Shown: positions 1-6,000 of the stretch, one piece after another | Numbering within the stretch: position 1 is the stretch's first letter | Layout of the letters: each line of letters starts with the position of its first letter | From: Labilithrix sp. | Lineage (GTDB): Bacteria > Myxococcota > Polyangia > Polyangiales > Polyangiaceae | Direction of reading: 5' to 3' | NCBI GenBank assembly: GCA_028287035.1 | Contig: JAQBQL010000027.1 | Coordinates: 1 to 11,596, forward strand | Length of the DNA: 11,596 nt | The notes under the pieces: model-generated | Database searches by the model: none | Told to the model about the DNA's origin: nothing | What the model saw: only the letters and a program-made list of their open reading frames with translations | Position numbers and translations under genes: made by a program

Positions 1-453
1 CCAGGCCGCGGCCACCGCGGTCCGCGCGAGACGGGCGGTGAGCGCCGGCGCCTCGGAGTCCGCATTTCCGCTGGCCGTGGGCAGCGCCGCCGTCTGGAGG
101 AGCCCGGCATCGGCCAGGGTCGGCGGACCGGCGCGCCCGCGACGGGCGACGCGGTCGAAGGGCAGGCCCACGACGAGCAGCCCGCCGACCTCCCGCTGTC
201 CCGTCAGCTCGGCGGTCCGCGTGTACGCGCCGAGCGACACCCACGCGCCTCCGCCGAGCGGCCTCGGCAGCGCCCTCCGTCCGCCGGTGGCGCGGCCCAC
301 CAGGTCCTCGGCGTCGAGGTCGCCTCCCGCGGTCTGGTCGTCGAGGGCATCCTCGGCGGAGAGCGCGCGCGGGGAGGCCCGGGCCGCGCCCGTCACGGTC
401 GTCGCCACTGCGAGAGAGAGCACGCACCACAGCCATCGCGCGAAGGAGGTCAT
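1..453 (-). CDS. Exported protein of unknown function, C-terminal part beyond the window
   Basis: The frame is open for 151 codons from an ATG at 453 to the left edge, so the gene is truncated by the window. A GGAG ribosome binding site (bases 463-466 on the complement) lies 9 bases upstream. The N-terminus is a convincing Sec signal peptide: charged start MTSFAR, hydrophobic core around residues 8-20, and an AxA-type site ending TGAARA near residue 26. The mature part begins with an acidic, low-complexity stretch (about 32-52). It continues with a segment that looks like beta strands (WVSLGAYTRTAEL, then GGLLVVGLPFD, residues 71-100). I do not recognise a family. It is transcribed divergently from the kinase at 610. 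Seen: signal peptide, open frame and RBS. Inferred: export to the periplasm or envelope. Confidence 0.75.
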   Translation of the reverse strand, partial: MTSFARWLWCVLSLAVATTVTGAARASPRALSAEDALDDQTAGGDLDAEDLVGRATGGRRALPRPLGGGAWVSLGAYTRTAELTGQREVGGLLVVGLPFDRVARRGRAGPPTLADAGLLQTAALPTASGNADSEAPALTARLARTAVAAAW

Positions 454-476
454 CGGACCGCGCTCCAGCGAGCCTC

Positions 477-590
477 GTGCCGCACGGGGCGCACATGATC
501 CCGCGCGCTTGCGGCACTCCGCGCCTGGCCGGGCCGGCCCGGACCCCGGCCTGGCCACCCGGCTCTGCCTTTCTTGATTTGCCGCGGCAC
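477..590. promoter_or_regulatory. Divergent intergenic region with repeated GTGCCGC/GCGGCAC elements
   Basis: GTGCCGCA (477-484) and TGCGGCAC (510-517) form a perfect 8-base inverted pair with a 25-base spacer. GCGGCAC occurs a third time at 584-590, inside the 10-base palindrome TGCCGCGGCA (580-589). All three lie between the divergent starts at 453 and 610, where operators would be expected. No confident -35/-10 pair is visible. Binding by a regulator is inference, because short GC-rich matches arise easily in DNA of this composition. Confidence 0.3.
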
Positions 591-609
591 AAGGGCCACA
601 GTTGGCGCC

Positions 610-2028
610 GTGGCCGGAGTCCGCCCGGGAGACGTCATTGCCGGGAAATTCCGGGTCGAGAGGGTCCTCGGTGAGGGCGGGATGGGCTACGTCGTGGCCG
701 CTCGTCATCTGCAGCTCGGCCAGATGGTCGCGCTCAAGTTCATGCGCGAGGAGATCTGCACCCCGGACTACAAGAGCCGGTTTCTCCGCGAAGCACGCAA
801 CACCGTCCGCCTGAGGAGCAAGCACGTCTCGCGCGTCCTCGACGTCGGCGCCCTCGATGCCGGCGCGCCGTACATGGTCATGGAGCTCCTCGAGGGCACC
901 GACCTGTCCGAGCTCCTCCACGCCTCCGGTCCGCTCCCGGTGCACGACGCCTGCGAGTACGTCCTCCAGGCCTGCGAGGCGATCGCCGAGGCGCACGGAC
1001 ACGGCATCATCCATCGCGATCTCAAGCCCGCGAACCTGTTCCTGACGCGCGGCCAGAGCGGCGAGCCCGTCGTGAAGGTGCTCGACTTCGGCGTCTCCAA
1101 GGTGCTCGAGCTCGGCCTCGACGAGGACACCAGCCCCGGCGGGCGCGCGCGGGGCGGCGGCGGCGGCATCCACCATCGCCTCGACAGCGTCGTCACGAAG
1201 GTCTCGGACCTCCTCGGCTCGCCCAGCTACATGGCGCCCGAGCAGGTCGTGTCCGCGCGCGACGCCGACCTGAGGAGCGACATCTGGAGCCTCGGCGTCA
1301 TCCTCTTCCGCCTGATCAGCGGCAAGGCCCCGTTCCACGGGACCTCCCTCGGCGAGCTGATCCAGACCATCATGCACGGCCCCATCCCGAGCCTGCGCGA
1401 CGTGAAGCCCGATCTGCCGCCCGGCCTCGAGCACGTCGTGGCCCGCTGCCTCGAGCGCGATCGTCAGAAGCGCCTCGGCGACGTCGTCGAGCTCGCGCGG
1501 CTGCTCGCGCCTTACGCGGGGCCGGTCGCGTCGCCGTCGCTGGAGCGCATCGCCATCCTCGGGCCGGCGCTCGTCGCGTCCGCGCCGCCGCCGATGATGA
1601 CCAGCACGGGCCTGTCCTATGCCGGCTCGCAGCCGAGCGGCGCGGCGTGGTCGTCTCCGCAGGGGCGATCGTCGATCCCCGCGATCGAGCCGCCCGCGCG
1701 CAGGAAGGATCTCTCCACCGTCACCGCGGTGATCTGGGGCGCCGTCTTCGTGTTCTTCGTGGCCTTCGGCGCGATCATGGTGGTCCAGCTGCTCGCGAGG
1801 CGGACCGCGGCCGCCGAGGCGCGGCGCGCGAGCGAGGTCCCCGCCGAGGTCGAGGCCGTGCCGGTAACGGCCGCCTCCGCCGTGCCGAGCGCGGAGAGCC
1901 TCGGAACGGCCACGATCATCGCGACCGCCTCGCCGTCGGCGACGCCCGCGCCGCGGCCTGCACGGCGACCGGCGCGCCAGCCCACCCCTTCGTCCAAGGC
2001 CGGCGAGATCCCGGCGACGCGCGAGTGA
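610..2028 (+). CDS. Membrane-anchored Ser/Thr protein kinase (eukaryotic-like, Pkn type)
   Basis: Phosphorylates Ser/Thr on unknown substrates; cytoplasmic kinase domain with a single membrane anchor. I chose GTG 610, giving 472 aa. It places the usual GVRPGDVIAGKFRVERVLGEGGMG opening just after the start, although only a weak AGGG lies 14 bases upstream. An in-frame TTG at 574 would add 12 residues and has no ribosome binding site. Numbered from GTG 610: glycine loop GEGGMG 21-26, catalytic Lys in VALK at 43, HRDLKPAN 135-142 with catalytic Asp 137, DFG 159-161, and APE 209-211 in SPSYMAPEQ. All catalytic residues are present, so it should be active. The DFG-to-APE segment is long (about 53 residues) and carries a Gly/Arg-rich insert around 176-190. 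One membrane helix lies at about 371-396, followed by an Ala/Pro-rich external tail of about 75 residues without a recognised sensor domain. The stop overlaps the next gene by 4 bases. Confidence 0.93.
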   Translation: MAGVRPGDVIAGKFRVERVLGEGGMGYVVAARHLQLGQMVALKFMREEICTPDYKSRFLREARNTVRLRSKHVSRVLDVGALDAGAPYMVMELLEGTDLSELLHASGPLPVHDACEYVLQACEAIAEAHGHGIIHRDLKPANLFLTRGQSGEPVVKVLDFGVSKVLELGLDEDTSPGGRARGGGGGIHHRLDSVVTKVSDLLGSPSYMAPEQVVSARDADLRSDIWSLGVILFRLISGKAPFHGTSLGELIQTIMHGPIPSLRDVKPDLPPGLEHVVARCLERDRQKRLGDVVELARLLAPYAGPVASPSLERIAILGPALVASAPPPMMTSTGLSYAGSQPSGAAWSSPQGRSSIPAIEPPARRKDLSTVTAVIWGAVFVFFVAFGAIMVVQLLARRTAAAEARRASEVPAEVEAVPVTAASAVPSAESLGTATIIATASPSATPAPRPARRPARQPTPSSKAGEIPATRE

Positions 2029-2672
2029 CCATCCTTCGCACCTGGCAGGAGGCGGGCGGCACGCTGGCGCTCCGCGAACGTGACGGCCGCCTCGACCTCG
2101 TGCTCGGCAACGTGGTGCTCCTCTCCAGCGCGGCCCTCGAGACCGAGAGCGGCTTCGGAAGGCTCGCCGCCGGCTCGTTCCTCGGCCCCGCTCCGCACGT
2201 CCTCGTGGGCGGGCTCGGCTTCGGCTCCACGCTGCGCGGCGTCCTCGAGATCCTTCCGGCGGACGGGCGCGTCACCGTGGTCGAGAAGCTCGCGGCGGTC
2301 GTCGAGCTGTCCCGCGCCGAGGCGGCCCGCTTCTTCGGCGATTCGCTCGCCGACCCGCGCGTCACCATCGTCCAGGACGACGTGCTCGACGTCATCGCCC
2401 GCAGCGCGGACCTCTCGGCCATCCTGCTCGACGTCGACAACGGGCCGGAGTGGGCGAGCTTCCGGACGAACGCGCGCCTCTATGCCGACCACGCCCTCGC
2501 CACCGCCCATGCCGTCCTCAGGCCGGGCGGCATCTACGCGGTGTGGAGTGGCTACCCGGCGGATCCCTTCGTGGCGCGGCTCCGGCGCGCGGGTTTCGTC
2601 TCGCGCATCGTTCCCCTCCTCGAGCGGGGCGTCGTCCGCGCGCGAGCTTATGTGGGCACGAAAGCGGGCTAG
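2025..2672 (+). CDS. Spermidine-synthase-like SAM-dependent methyltransferase fold protein
   Basis: 215 aa from a GTG that shares four bases (GTGA) with the kinase stop, so it is probably translationally coupled to the kinase. It has a Rossmann-type class I fold: motif I VLVGGLGFGSTL (59-70), the acidic end of strand 2 in VTVVEK (83-88), a QDDVLDV segment (117-123), then LLDVDNGPEW (134-143) and RPGGIYAVWS (166-175). It matches proteins commonly annotated as spermidine synthase or spermine/spermidine synthase domain proteins. It is shorter than typical SpeE (about 280-300 aa) and lacks the canonical GGGDG loop. The Asp in DVDNGP could occupy the position of the SpeE catalytic aspartate. Polyamine synthesis is therefore not assured; a SAM-dependent methyltransferase of unknown substrate is at least as likely. 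No decarboxylase partner gene is nearby. Confidence 0.75.
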   Translation: MTILRTWQEAGGTLALRERDGRLDLVLGNVVLLSSAALETESGFGRLAAGSFLGPAPHVLVGGLGFGSTLRGVLEILPADGRVTVVEKLAAVVELSRAEAARFFGDSLADPRVTIVQDDVLDVIARSADLSAILLDVDNGPEWASFRTNARLYADHALATAHAVLRPGGIYAVWSGYPADPFVARLRRAGFVSRIVPLLERGVVRARAYVGTKAG

Positions 2673-2716
2673 CGGCCTCCGCCGGAGACGGATCCGCGGC
2701 TCCGGGTTCCAGGAAC

Positions 2717-2750
2717 GTCGGAACGGTGACGTGCTTGTCACACGTTCGAC
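2717..2750 (+). terminator. Bulged hairpin between the methyltransferase and the DUF47-pit pair
   Basis: The core GTGAC (2726-2730) pairs with GTCAC (2737-2741) across a 6-base loop. The stem continues with GAACG (2721-2725) against CGTTC (2743-2747) and GTC (2717-2719) against GAC (2748-2750). That gives 13 base pairs with one unpaired base on each side (G2720, A2742). It lies 45 bases after one stop and 39 bases before the next start. There is no T-run after it, so it may be a factor-assisted terminator, a leader hairpin or a protein-binding palindrome instead. The structure is seen; its function is inferred. Confidence 0.45.
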
Positions 2751-2788
2751 CCACAACGAATCCCAAACTGGCTAGATTCAGCGCGCAG

Positions 2789-3430
2789 ATGAGCCTTCAA
2801 GACGTCATCCGATTCCTCCTGCCGCGCGAGGACCACTTCTACGACTTCCTCGAGAAGCAGGCGAAGGTCGCGCACGAGGGAGCGAAGGCGCTCGCCACCT
2901 TCACCGACAACGGGCACACCGCCGAGGAGGCGCGGGCCGCGGTGCAGAAACTGGAGCACGAGGGCGACGCCATCGTGCACGCGATGGAAGAGGCGCTCGC
3001 GAAGACGTTCGTGACGCCGATCGACCGCGAGGACCTGCAGCGTCTCTCGTCCGAGCTCGACACCGTGCTCGACCTGACGAACGGCGCCATCCGCGCCTGC
3101 ACGATGCTCGGCGTCGAGGAGGCGACCGAGCCGATGCAGAAGCTCGTGAAGATCCTGGTCGACTGCACGCACCGCATCGACGTCGTCATGCCGAAGCTGC
3201 GGCGCCACCAGTACGCCGACATCGTCAACTGCACGCGCGAGCTCCGGAAGATCGAGAAGGAGGCCGACAGCGTCTATCGCGAGGCCGTCTCGTCGCTCTT
3301 CAAGGACAGCACCGTCGACGCGAAGAAGCTGATTCGCGAGAAGACGGTGCTCGAGGACCTCGAGAACGCAGTCGACCAGTGCGACTCGATCGGAGACATC
3401 CTCGCCAACCTAGCAATCAAGAATGGTTAG
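2789..3430 (+). CDS. DUF47 / PhoU-like Pit accessory protein
   Basis: 213 aa, the usual length for DUF47 proteins, almost entirely helical and without a signal peptide or membrane segment. DUF47 proteins are distant relatives of PhoU, encoded next to PiT transporters and thought to control them from the cytoplasmic side. E-x3-D motifs like the metal-binding ones of PhoU are visible: E56-D60 (LEHEGD), E156-D160 (IEKEAD) and E192-D196, plus D91-x3-D95. The spacing suggests the usual tandem three-helix repeats. The N-terminus MSLQDVIRFLLPREDHFYDFLEKQA is characteristic of the family. ATG 2789 is the natural start, though no clear ribosome binding site precedes it. The 3' end overlaps the transporter start by 8 bases, supporting coupled translation with it. 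Confidence 0.92.
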   Translation: MSLQDVIRFLLPREDHFYDFLEKQAKVAHEGAKALATFTDNGHTAEEARAAVQKLEHEGDAIVHAMEEALAKTFVTPIDREDLQRLSSELDTVLDLTNGAIRACTMLGVEEATEPMQKLVKILVDCTHRIDVVMPKLRRHQYADIVNCTRELRKIEKEADSVYREAVSSLFKDSTVDAKKLIREKTVLEDLENAVDQCDSIGDILANLAIKNG

Positions 3431-4448
3431 CCTGCTCGTCTGCGTCATCGTCACCGCGATCATCTTCGACTACATCAACGGCTTCCACGACGCAGCGAAC
3501 GCGATCGCCACGGTCGTCTCGACCGGCGTGCTGCCCATCCGCACCGCGGTCATGATCGCCGGCGTGCTGAACTTCGTGGGCGCGATCACCGGCACCGCGG
3601 TCGCGAAGACGATCGCCTCCGGGTTCGCCGACCCGGCGCTCGTCACCCAGAGCGTCGTGCTCGCGGCGCTGATCGGCGCATGCATCTGGAACCTGATCAC
3701 GTGGTGGTACGGGATCCCCTCGAGCTCCTCGCACGCGCTCATCGGCGGGCTCGCCGGAGCGGTGGTGGCCAAGGCCGGACTGTCCGCCTTCAAGTGGGCC
3801 GCGCTGTACCAGAAGGTGATCGTTCCGCTCGTCGCGTCGCCGCTCATCGGCTTCACGGTGGCGTTCGTCCTGATGATCGCGCTGCTCTGGATCCTCCGTA
3901 ACCGAACGCCGCACGGCGTGCACAAGGCATCACGGCGCCTCCAGCTGCTCTCGGCGTGCACCATGGCGTTCGCGCACGGCTCGAACGACGCGCAGAAGTC
4001 GATGGGCATCATCACCCTGGCGCTGCTCGCCTTCGTGCGCGCCGGTCACGGTGGCATGCCGGCGTGGATGCTCCCGCACGGCGACAAGGTCCCCACGTGG
4101 GTCATCATCGCGTGCGCCAGCGCCATCGCGGTCGGCACGATGGCCGGCGGCAAGCGCATCATCAAGACGATGGGCTCGAAGATCATCCGCATCACCCCCA
4201 TCCAGGGGTTCGCCGCCGAGACCGCGGGCGCCATCACGATCCTTGGCGCCAGCCACTTCGGCGTCCCGGTCTCGACCACGCACGTCATCAACGCGTCGAT
4301 CATGGGCGTCGGCGCCAGCAAGCGCGTCAGCGCCGTGCGCTGGGGCGTCGCCGGCAACATCCTCACCGCGTGGATCCTGACGCTGCCGCTGAGCGCGCTC
4401 ATCGCCTGGGTGATGATGAAGGTGCTCGCACTCTTCATCACCGAGTGA
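3423..4448 (+). CDS. pit: PiT family inorganic phosphate transporter
   Basis: 341 aa multi-pass inner-membrane protein. It should import inorganic phosphate, probably as a metal-phosphate complex driven by an ion gradient (low-affinity PiT system). The inverted-repeat signatures of the family are both present: FDYINGFHDAANAIATVVSTG (15-35, with GFHDAANA for the more usual GxxDxANA) and AFAHGSNDAQKSMG (182-195). Each half also carries the paired hairpin motif, IPSSSSHALIGG (98-109) and VPVSTTHVINASIMGVG (281-297). Its length is close to the shorter bacterial Pit proteins; E. coli PitA is about 500 aa. It begins inside the DUF47 gene (8-base overlap) and has no strong ribosome binding site of its own. 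Its stop is only 4 bases from the end of the convergent gene at 4453. No Pho box was recognised upstream of the pair. Confidence 0.95.
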   Translation: MVSLLVCVIVTAIIFDYINGFHDAANAIATVVSTGVLPIRTAVMIAGVLNFVGAITGTAVAKTIASGFADPALVTQSVVLAALIGACIWNLITWWYGIPSSSSHALIGGLAGAVVAKAGLSAFKWAALYQKVIVPLVASPLIGFTVAFVLMIALLWILRNRTPHGVHKASRRLQLLSACTMAFAHGSNDAQKSMGIITLALLAFVRAGHGGMPAWMLPHGDKVPTWVIIACASAIAVGTMAGGKRIIKTMGSKIIRITPIQGFAAETAGAITILGASHFGVPVSTTHVINASIMGVGASKRVSAVRWGVAGNILTAWILTLPLSALIAWVMMKVLALFITE

Positions 4449-4452
4449 TGCG

Positions 4453-5730
4453 CTACTTGCGGGCGCCGGCCTCGTTGCCGCCGTCCGCTCCGGCATCGGC
4501 GTTGGCGAGCGTCGGGTCGTAGAACGCGCCGGTCGTCATGTCGACGACGCCGGCCTGCCAGTGGCCGCTCGCATCGCGATGCATGCGGTCGCAGGCCTCG
4601 CCGGTACGCCCGCCGTCGAAGAAGAGATCGATGCAGACCATCGGCCCTTTCTCGATGCGCTCGTCCGTGTACTGCACGTCGAGCGCGTACTTCCGGCTCC
4701 CGGCCTTCAGCTTCATCGTCGTGTAGGCGCCGCGCGCCTTCACCTCGCACGCGTCGGCGCGCGGCGCGTCGAGCGAGCAGGTCGCCGGCGTCTTCGCGCC
4801 CTCCTCGGTGGCCTTCAGCTTCACGCGCGGGAACGTCGAGGGGTCGTCGCTCGCGTCGAAGTTCGTCCACGTGAGCTGCACGACCACGTCTCGCGTCTTC
4901 GGAGGCAGCACGTCGATCACCCCTGCCACGTCGGTCTTGCGGCCGCTGTCGTCGGTGGCCTCGCCGTGCACGCCATAGGTCCCGAAGACGTCGGCGGTGA
5001 ACGAGCCGCGGACGGGCGCGCGGCTGTAGGAGAGCTTGGAGGTCGACCCGTGCGGGAGCTGGTTCAGCATCAGCGCCGAGTCCACGATCGCGAACTTCCC
5101 GCGCGCGGCGGCGGTCATCTCGCAATCGACGACGTCCCCGGGCTGCGCCGTCACGCGCGGCGCCCAGGCCGCGGCGTCGCCGACCCGGCAGCTCACGGTC
5201 ACCTGGGGCGGGTCTCCACACGACTCGGCGGCGTCGGCGGCGACGACGAAGCGCACGGGCTTGTCGATGCGCGGCGTGACGATGGCGTCGAACGGGGCGC
5301 GGTCGGGCTTGTCGACGCACCCGGCGCCGAGCGCCGTCTCGCGCACGTAGAAGACGACGGTGCTCGCATTCTCGACGATGCGCTCGATCTTGATGCGGAC
5401 CGTCTGCGGCTTCTCGGCGACGGCGAGGACGAGCATGTTGCGCGCGGTGTCGAGGGCCGACGGGAAGGGCGGAGGGTTGCTCACCGACCAGGCGTTCCGC
5501 CAGTCCTCGTCGCCGCGCACGACGTAGAAGCCGCCGCGGAGGTCCGCGTACGACTCCTGCGCCCCGCGCCGGAACTTCACGGCGTCACCCTTCACCGGGT
5601 CCGGCGCCTCGCCCGGCCCGAGGTGGACGACCGTGATGGCCGGGCTGACCCCGCACGCCACCGCGGCCACCGACGCCGCGCCCCCCGCGACCAGGGACAG
5701 GAGCAAGAGCATGCCGGACGTGCGCCTCAT
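4453..5730 (-). CDS. Exported protein or lipoprotein with PrcB-like domain
   Basis: 425 aa starting MRRTSGMLLLLSLVAGG, a clear signal sequence. It runs into AAVAC with Cys 26, an imperfect lipobox (Ala rather than Leu at -3), so a lipoprotein is likely but not certain. Residues about 60-165 resemble the PrcB C-terminal domain, known from a stabilising subunit of a Treponema protease complex: FYVVRGDEDWRNAW, then ARNMLVLAVAEKPQTVRIKIERI, then VVFYVRE. Residues about 175-275 look like an Ig/PKD-type beta domain (VTVSCRVGD, DVFGTYGVHGEATDDSG). A further beta-rich domain (280-405) starts VVVQLTWTNFD. Cysteines are frequent, as in periplasmic disulfide proteins. The C-terminus is an Asp/Ala/Gly tail. 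A TATCAT box (5739-5744, reverse) ends 8 bases before the ATG, which would give a nearly leaderless transcript. A protease partner is not encoded nearby, so a role is not assigned. Confidence 0.82.
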   Translation of the reverse strand: MRRTSGMLLLLSLVAGGAASVAAVACGVSPAITVVHLGPGEAPDPVKGDAVKFRRGAQESYADLRGGFYVVRGDEDWRNAWSVSNPPPFPSALDTARNMLVLAVAEKPQTVRIKIERIVENASTVVFYVRETALGAGCVDKPDRAPFDAIVTPRIDKPVRFVVAADAAESCGDPPQVTVSCRVGDAAAWAPRVTAQPGDVVDCEMTAAARGKFAIVDSALMLNQLPHGSTSKLSYSRAPVRGSFTADVFGTYGVHGEATDDSGRKTDVAGVIDVLPPKTRDVVVQLTWTNFDASDDPSTFPRVKLKATEEGAKTPATCSLDAPRADACEVKARGAYTTMKLKAGSRKYALDVQYTDERIEKGPMVCIDLFFDGGRTGEACDRMHRDASGHWQAGVVDMTTGAFYDPTLANADAGADGGNEAGARK

Positions 5731-5760
5731 CGGTTCCGATGATACAGCGCAGTCACGACG

Positions 5761-5970
5761 ATGATCACCGATCGAATGACCGCCAAGGTGCTTGGGTACC
5801 TCGTCCTGGCGATGACCTTCGTCATCGACTCGTCGTGCTGGATCTTCGCGCCGCCCGAGGCGCGGGCGAACCCGCGCTTTTCGCTCGTGGTGATCGCCAC
5901 GTCGCTCCCGATGTTCCTGGTCGGCTGGCTCCTGCTCCGCAAGGCGTCGACCATGCGGGAAGACGGCTGA
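5761..5970 (+). CDS. Small two-helix membrane protein
   Basis: 69 aa with two hydrophobic segments, about residues 10-29 (VLGYLVLAMTFVIDSSCWIF) and 41-59 (SLVVIATSLPMFLVGWLLL), joined by a short polar loop with PPEARANPR. Third-codon positions are strongly GC-biased, as in the neighbouring genes, and the paired helices are unlikely by chance, so I regard it as real. ATG 5761 is used; ATG 5776 is also possible, and neither has an obvious ribosome binding site. It starts 30 bases from the divergent start at 5730 and ends 9 bases from the convergent pseudokinase gene. No family is recognised. It could be an accessory subunit of a nearby membrane protein, but nothing in the sequence says which. 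Confidence 0.65.
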   Translation: MITDRMTAKVLGYLVLAMTFVIDSSCWIFAPPEARANPRFSLVVIATSLPMFLVGWLLLRKASTMREDG

Positions 5971-6000
5971 ACGGGCCGGTCAGTCGTCGCGTTCGCCGTC
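5962..6000. terminator. Bulged stem-loop spanning both convergent stop codons
   Basis: GACGGC-T-GAACG (5962-5973) pairs with CGTTCGCCGTC (5990-6000). This makes an 11-base-pair stem with a single bulged T and a 16-base loop. The left arm contains the TGA of the small membrane protein, and the right arm lies in the last codons of the pseudokinase gene. The position suits a bidirectional terminator for this convergent pair. No flanking T-run is present on either strand, so termination is inferred from position and stem strength only. Confidence 0.4.

Noticed and set aside
529..542. Perfect 14-base palindrome CCGGGCCGGCCCGG in the first divergent region
   Set aside because: It consists only of G and C in a GC-rich stretch, where such palindromes are common, so it is not called a binding site on its own.
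38..577. Forward open frame of 179 codons at the left end
   Set aside because: It is rich in Ser/Arg/Pro/Ala without domains. The reverse strand over the same DNA has a signal peptide and a ribosome binding site and is the better gene.
2025..2672. Assignment as true spermidine synthase (speE)
   Set aside because: The protein is short, lacks the GGGDG loop and has no polyamine pathway neighbour, so no gene symbol is given.
1617..2756. Reverse-strand open frame of 379 codons opposite the kinase and methyltransferase genes
   Set aside because: Its composition is that of an antisense shadow in GC-rich DNA. It has no recognisable motifs, and the opposite strand carries two clear families.
4427..4452. 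Possible stem CGCACTC/GAGTG-CG at the end of the transporter gene
   Set aside because: Only five continuous pairs plus a three-base bulge; too weak to call a terminator.
4561..5742. Forward frame of 393 codons opposite the PrcB-like gene
   Set aside because: It is an Arg/Val/His-rich shadow with no motifs. The reverse frame has a signal sequence and folded-domain patterns.
5739..5767. Promoter for the PrcB-like gene (TATCAT with a TGATCA-type -35)
   Set aside because: The -10 resembles the consensus but the -35 matches only about half. It is mentioned with the gene but not called as a separate promoter.
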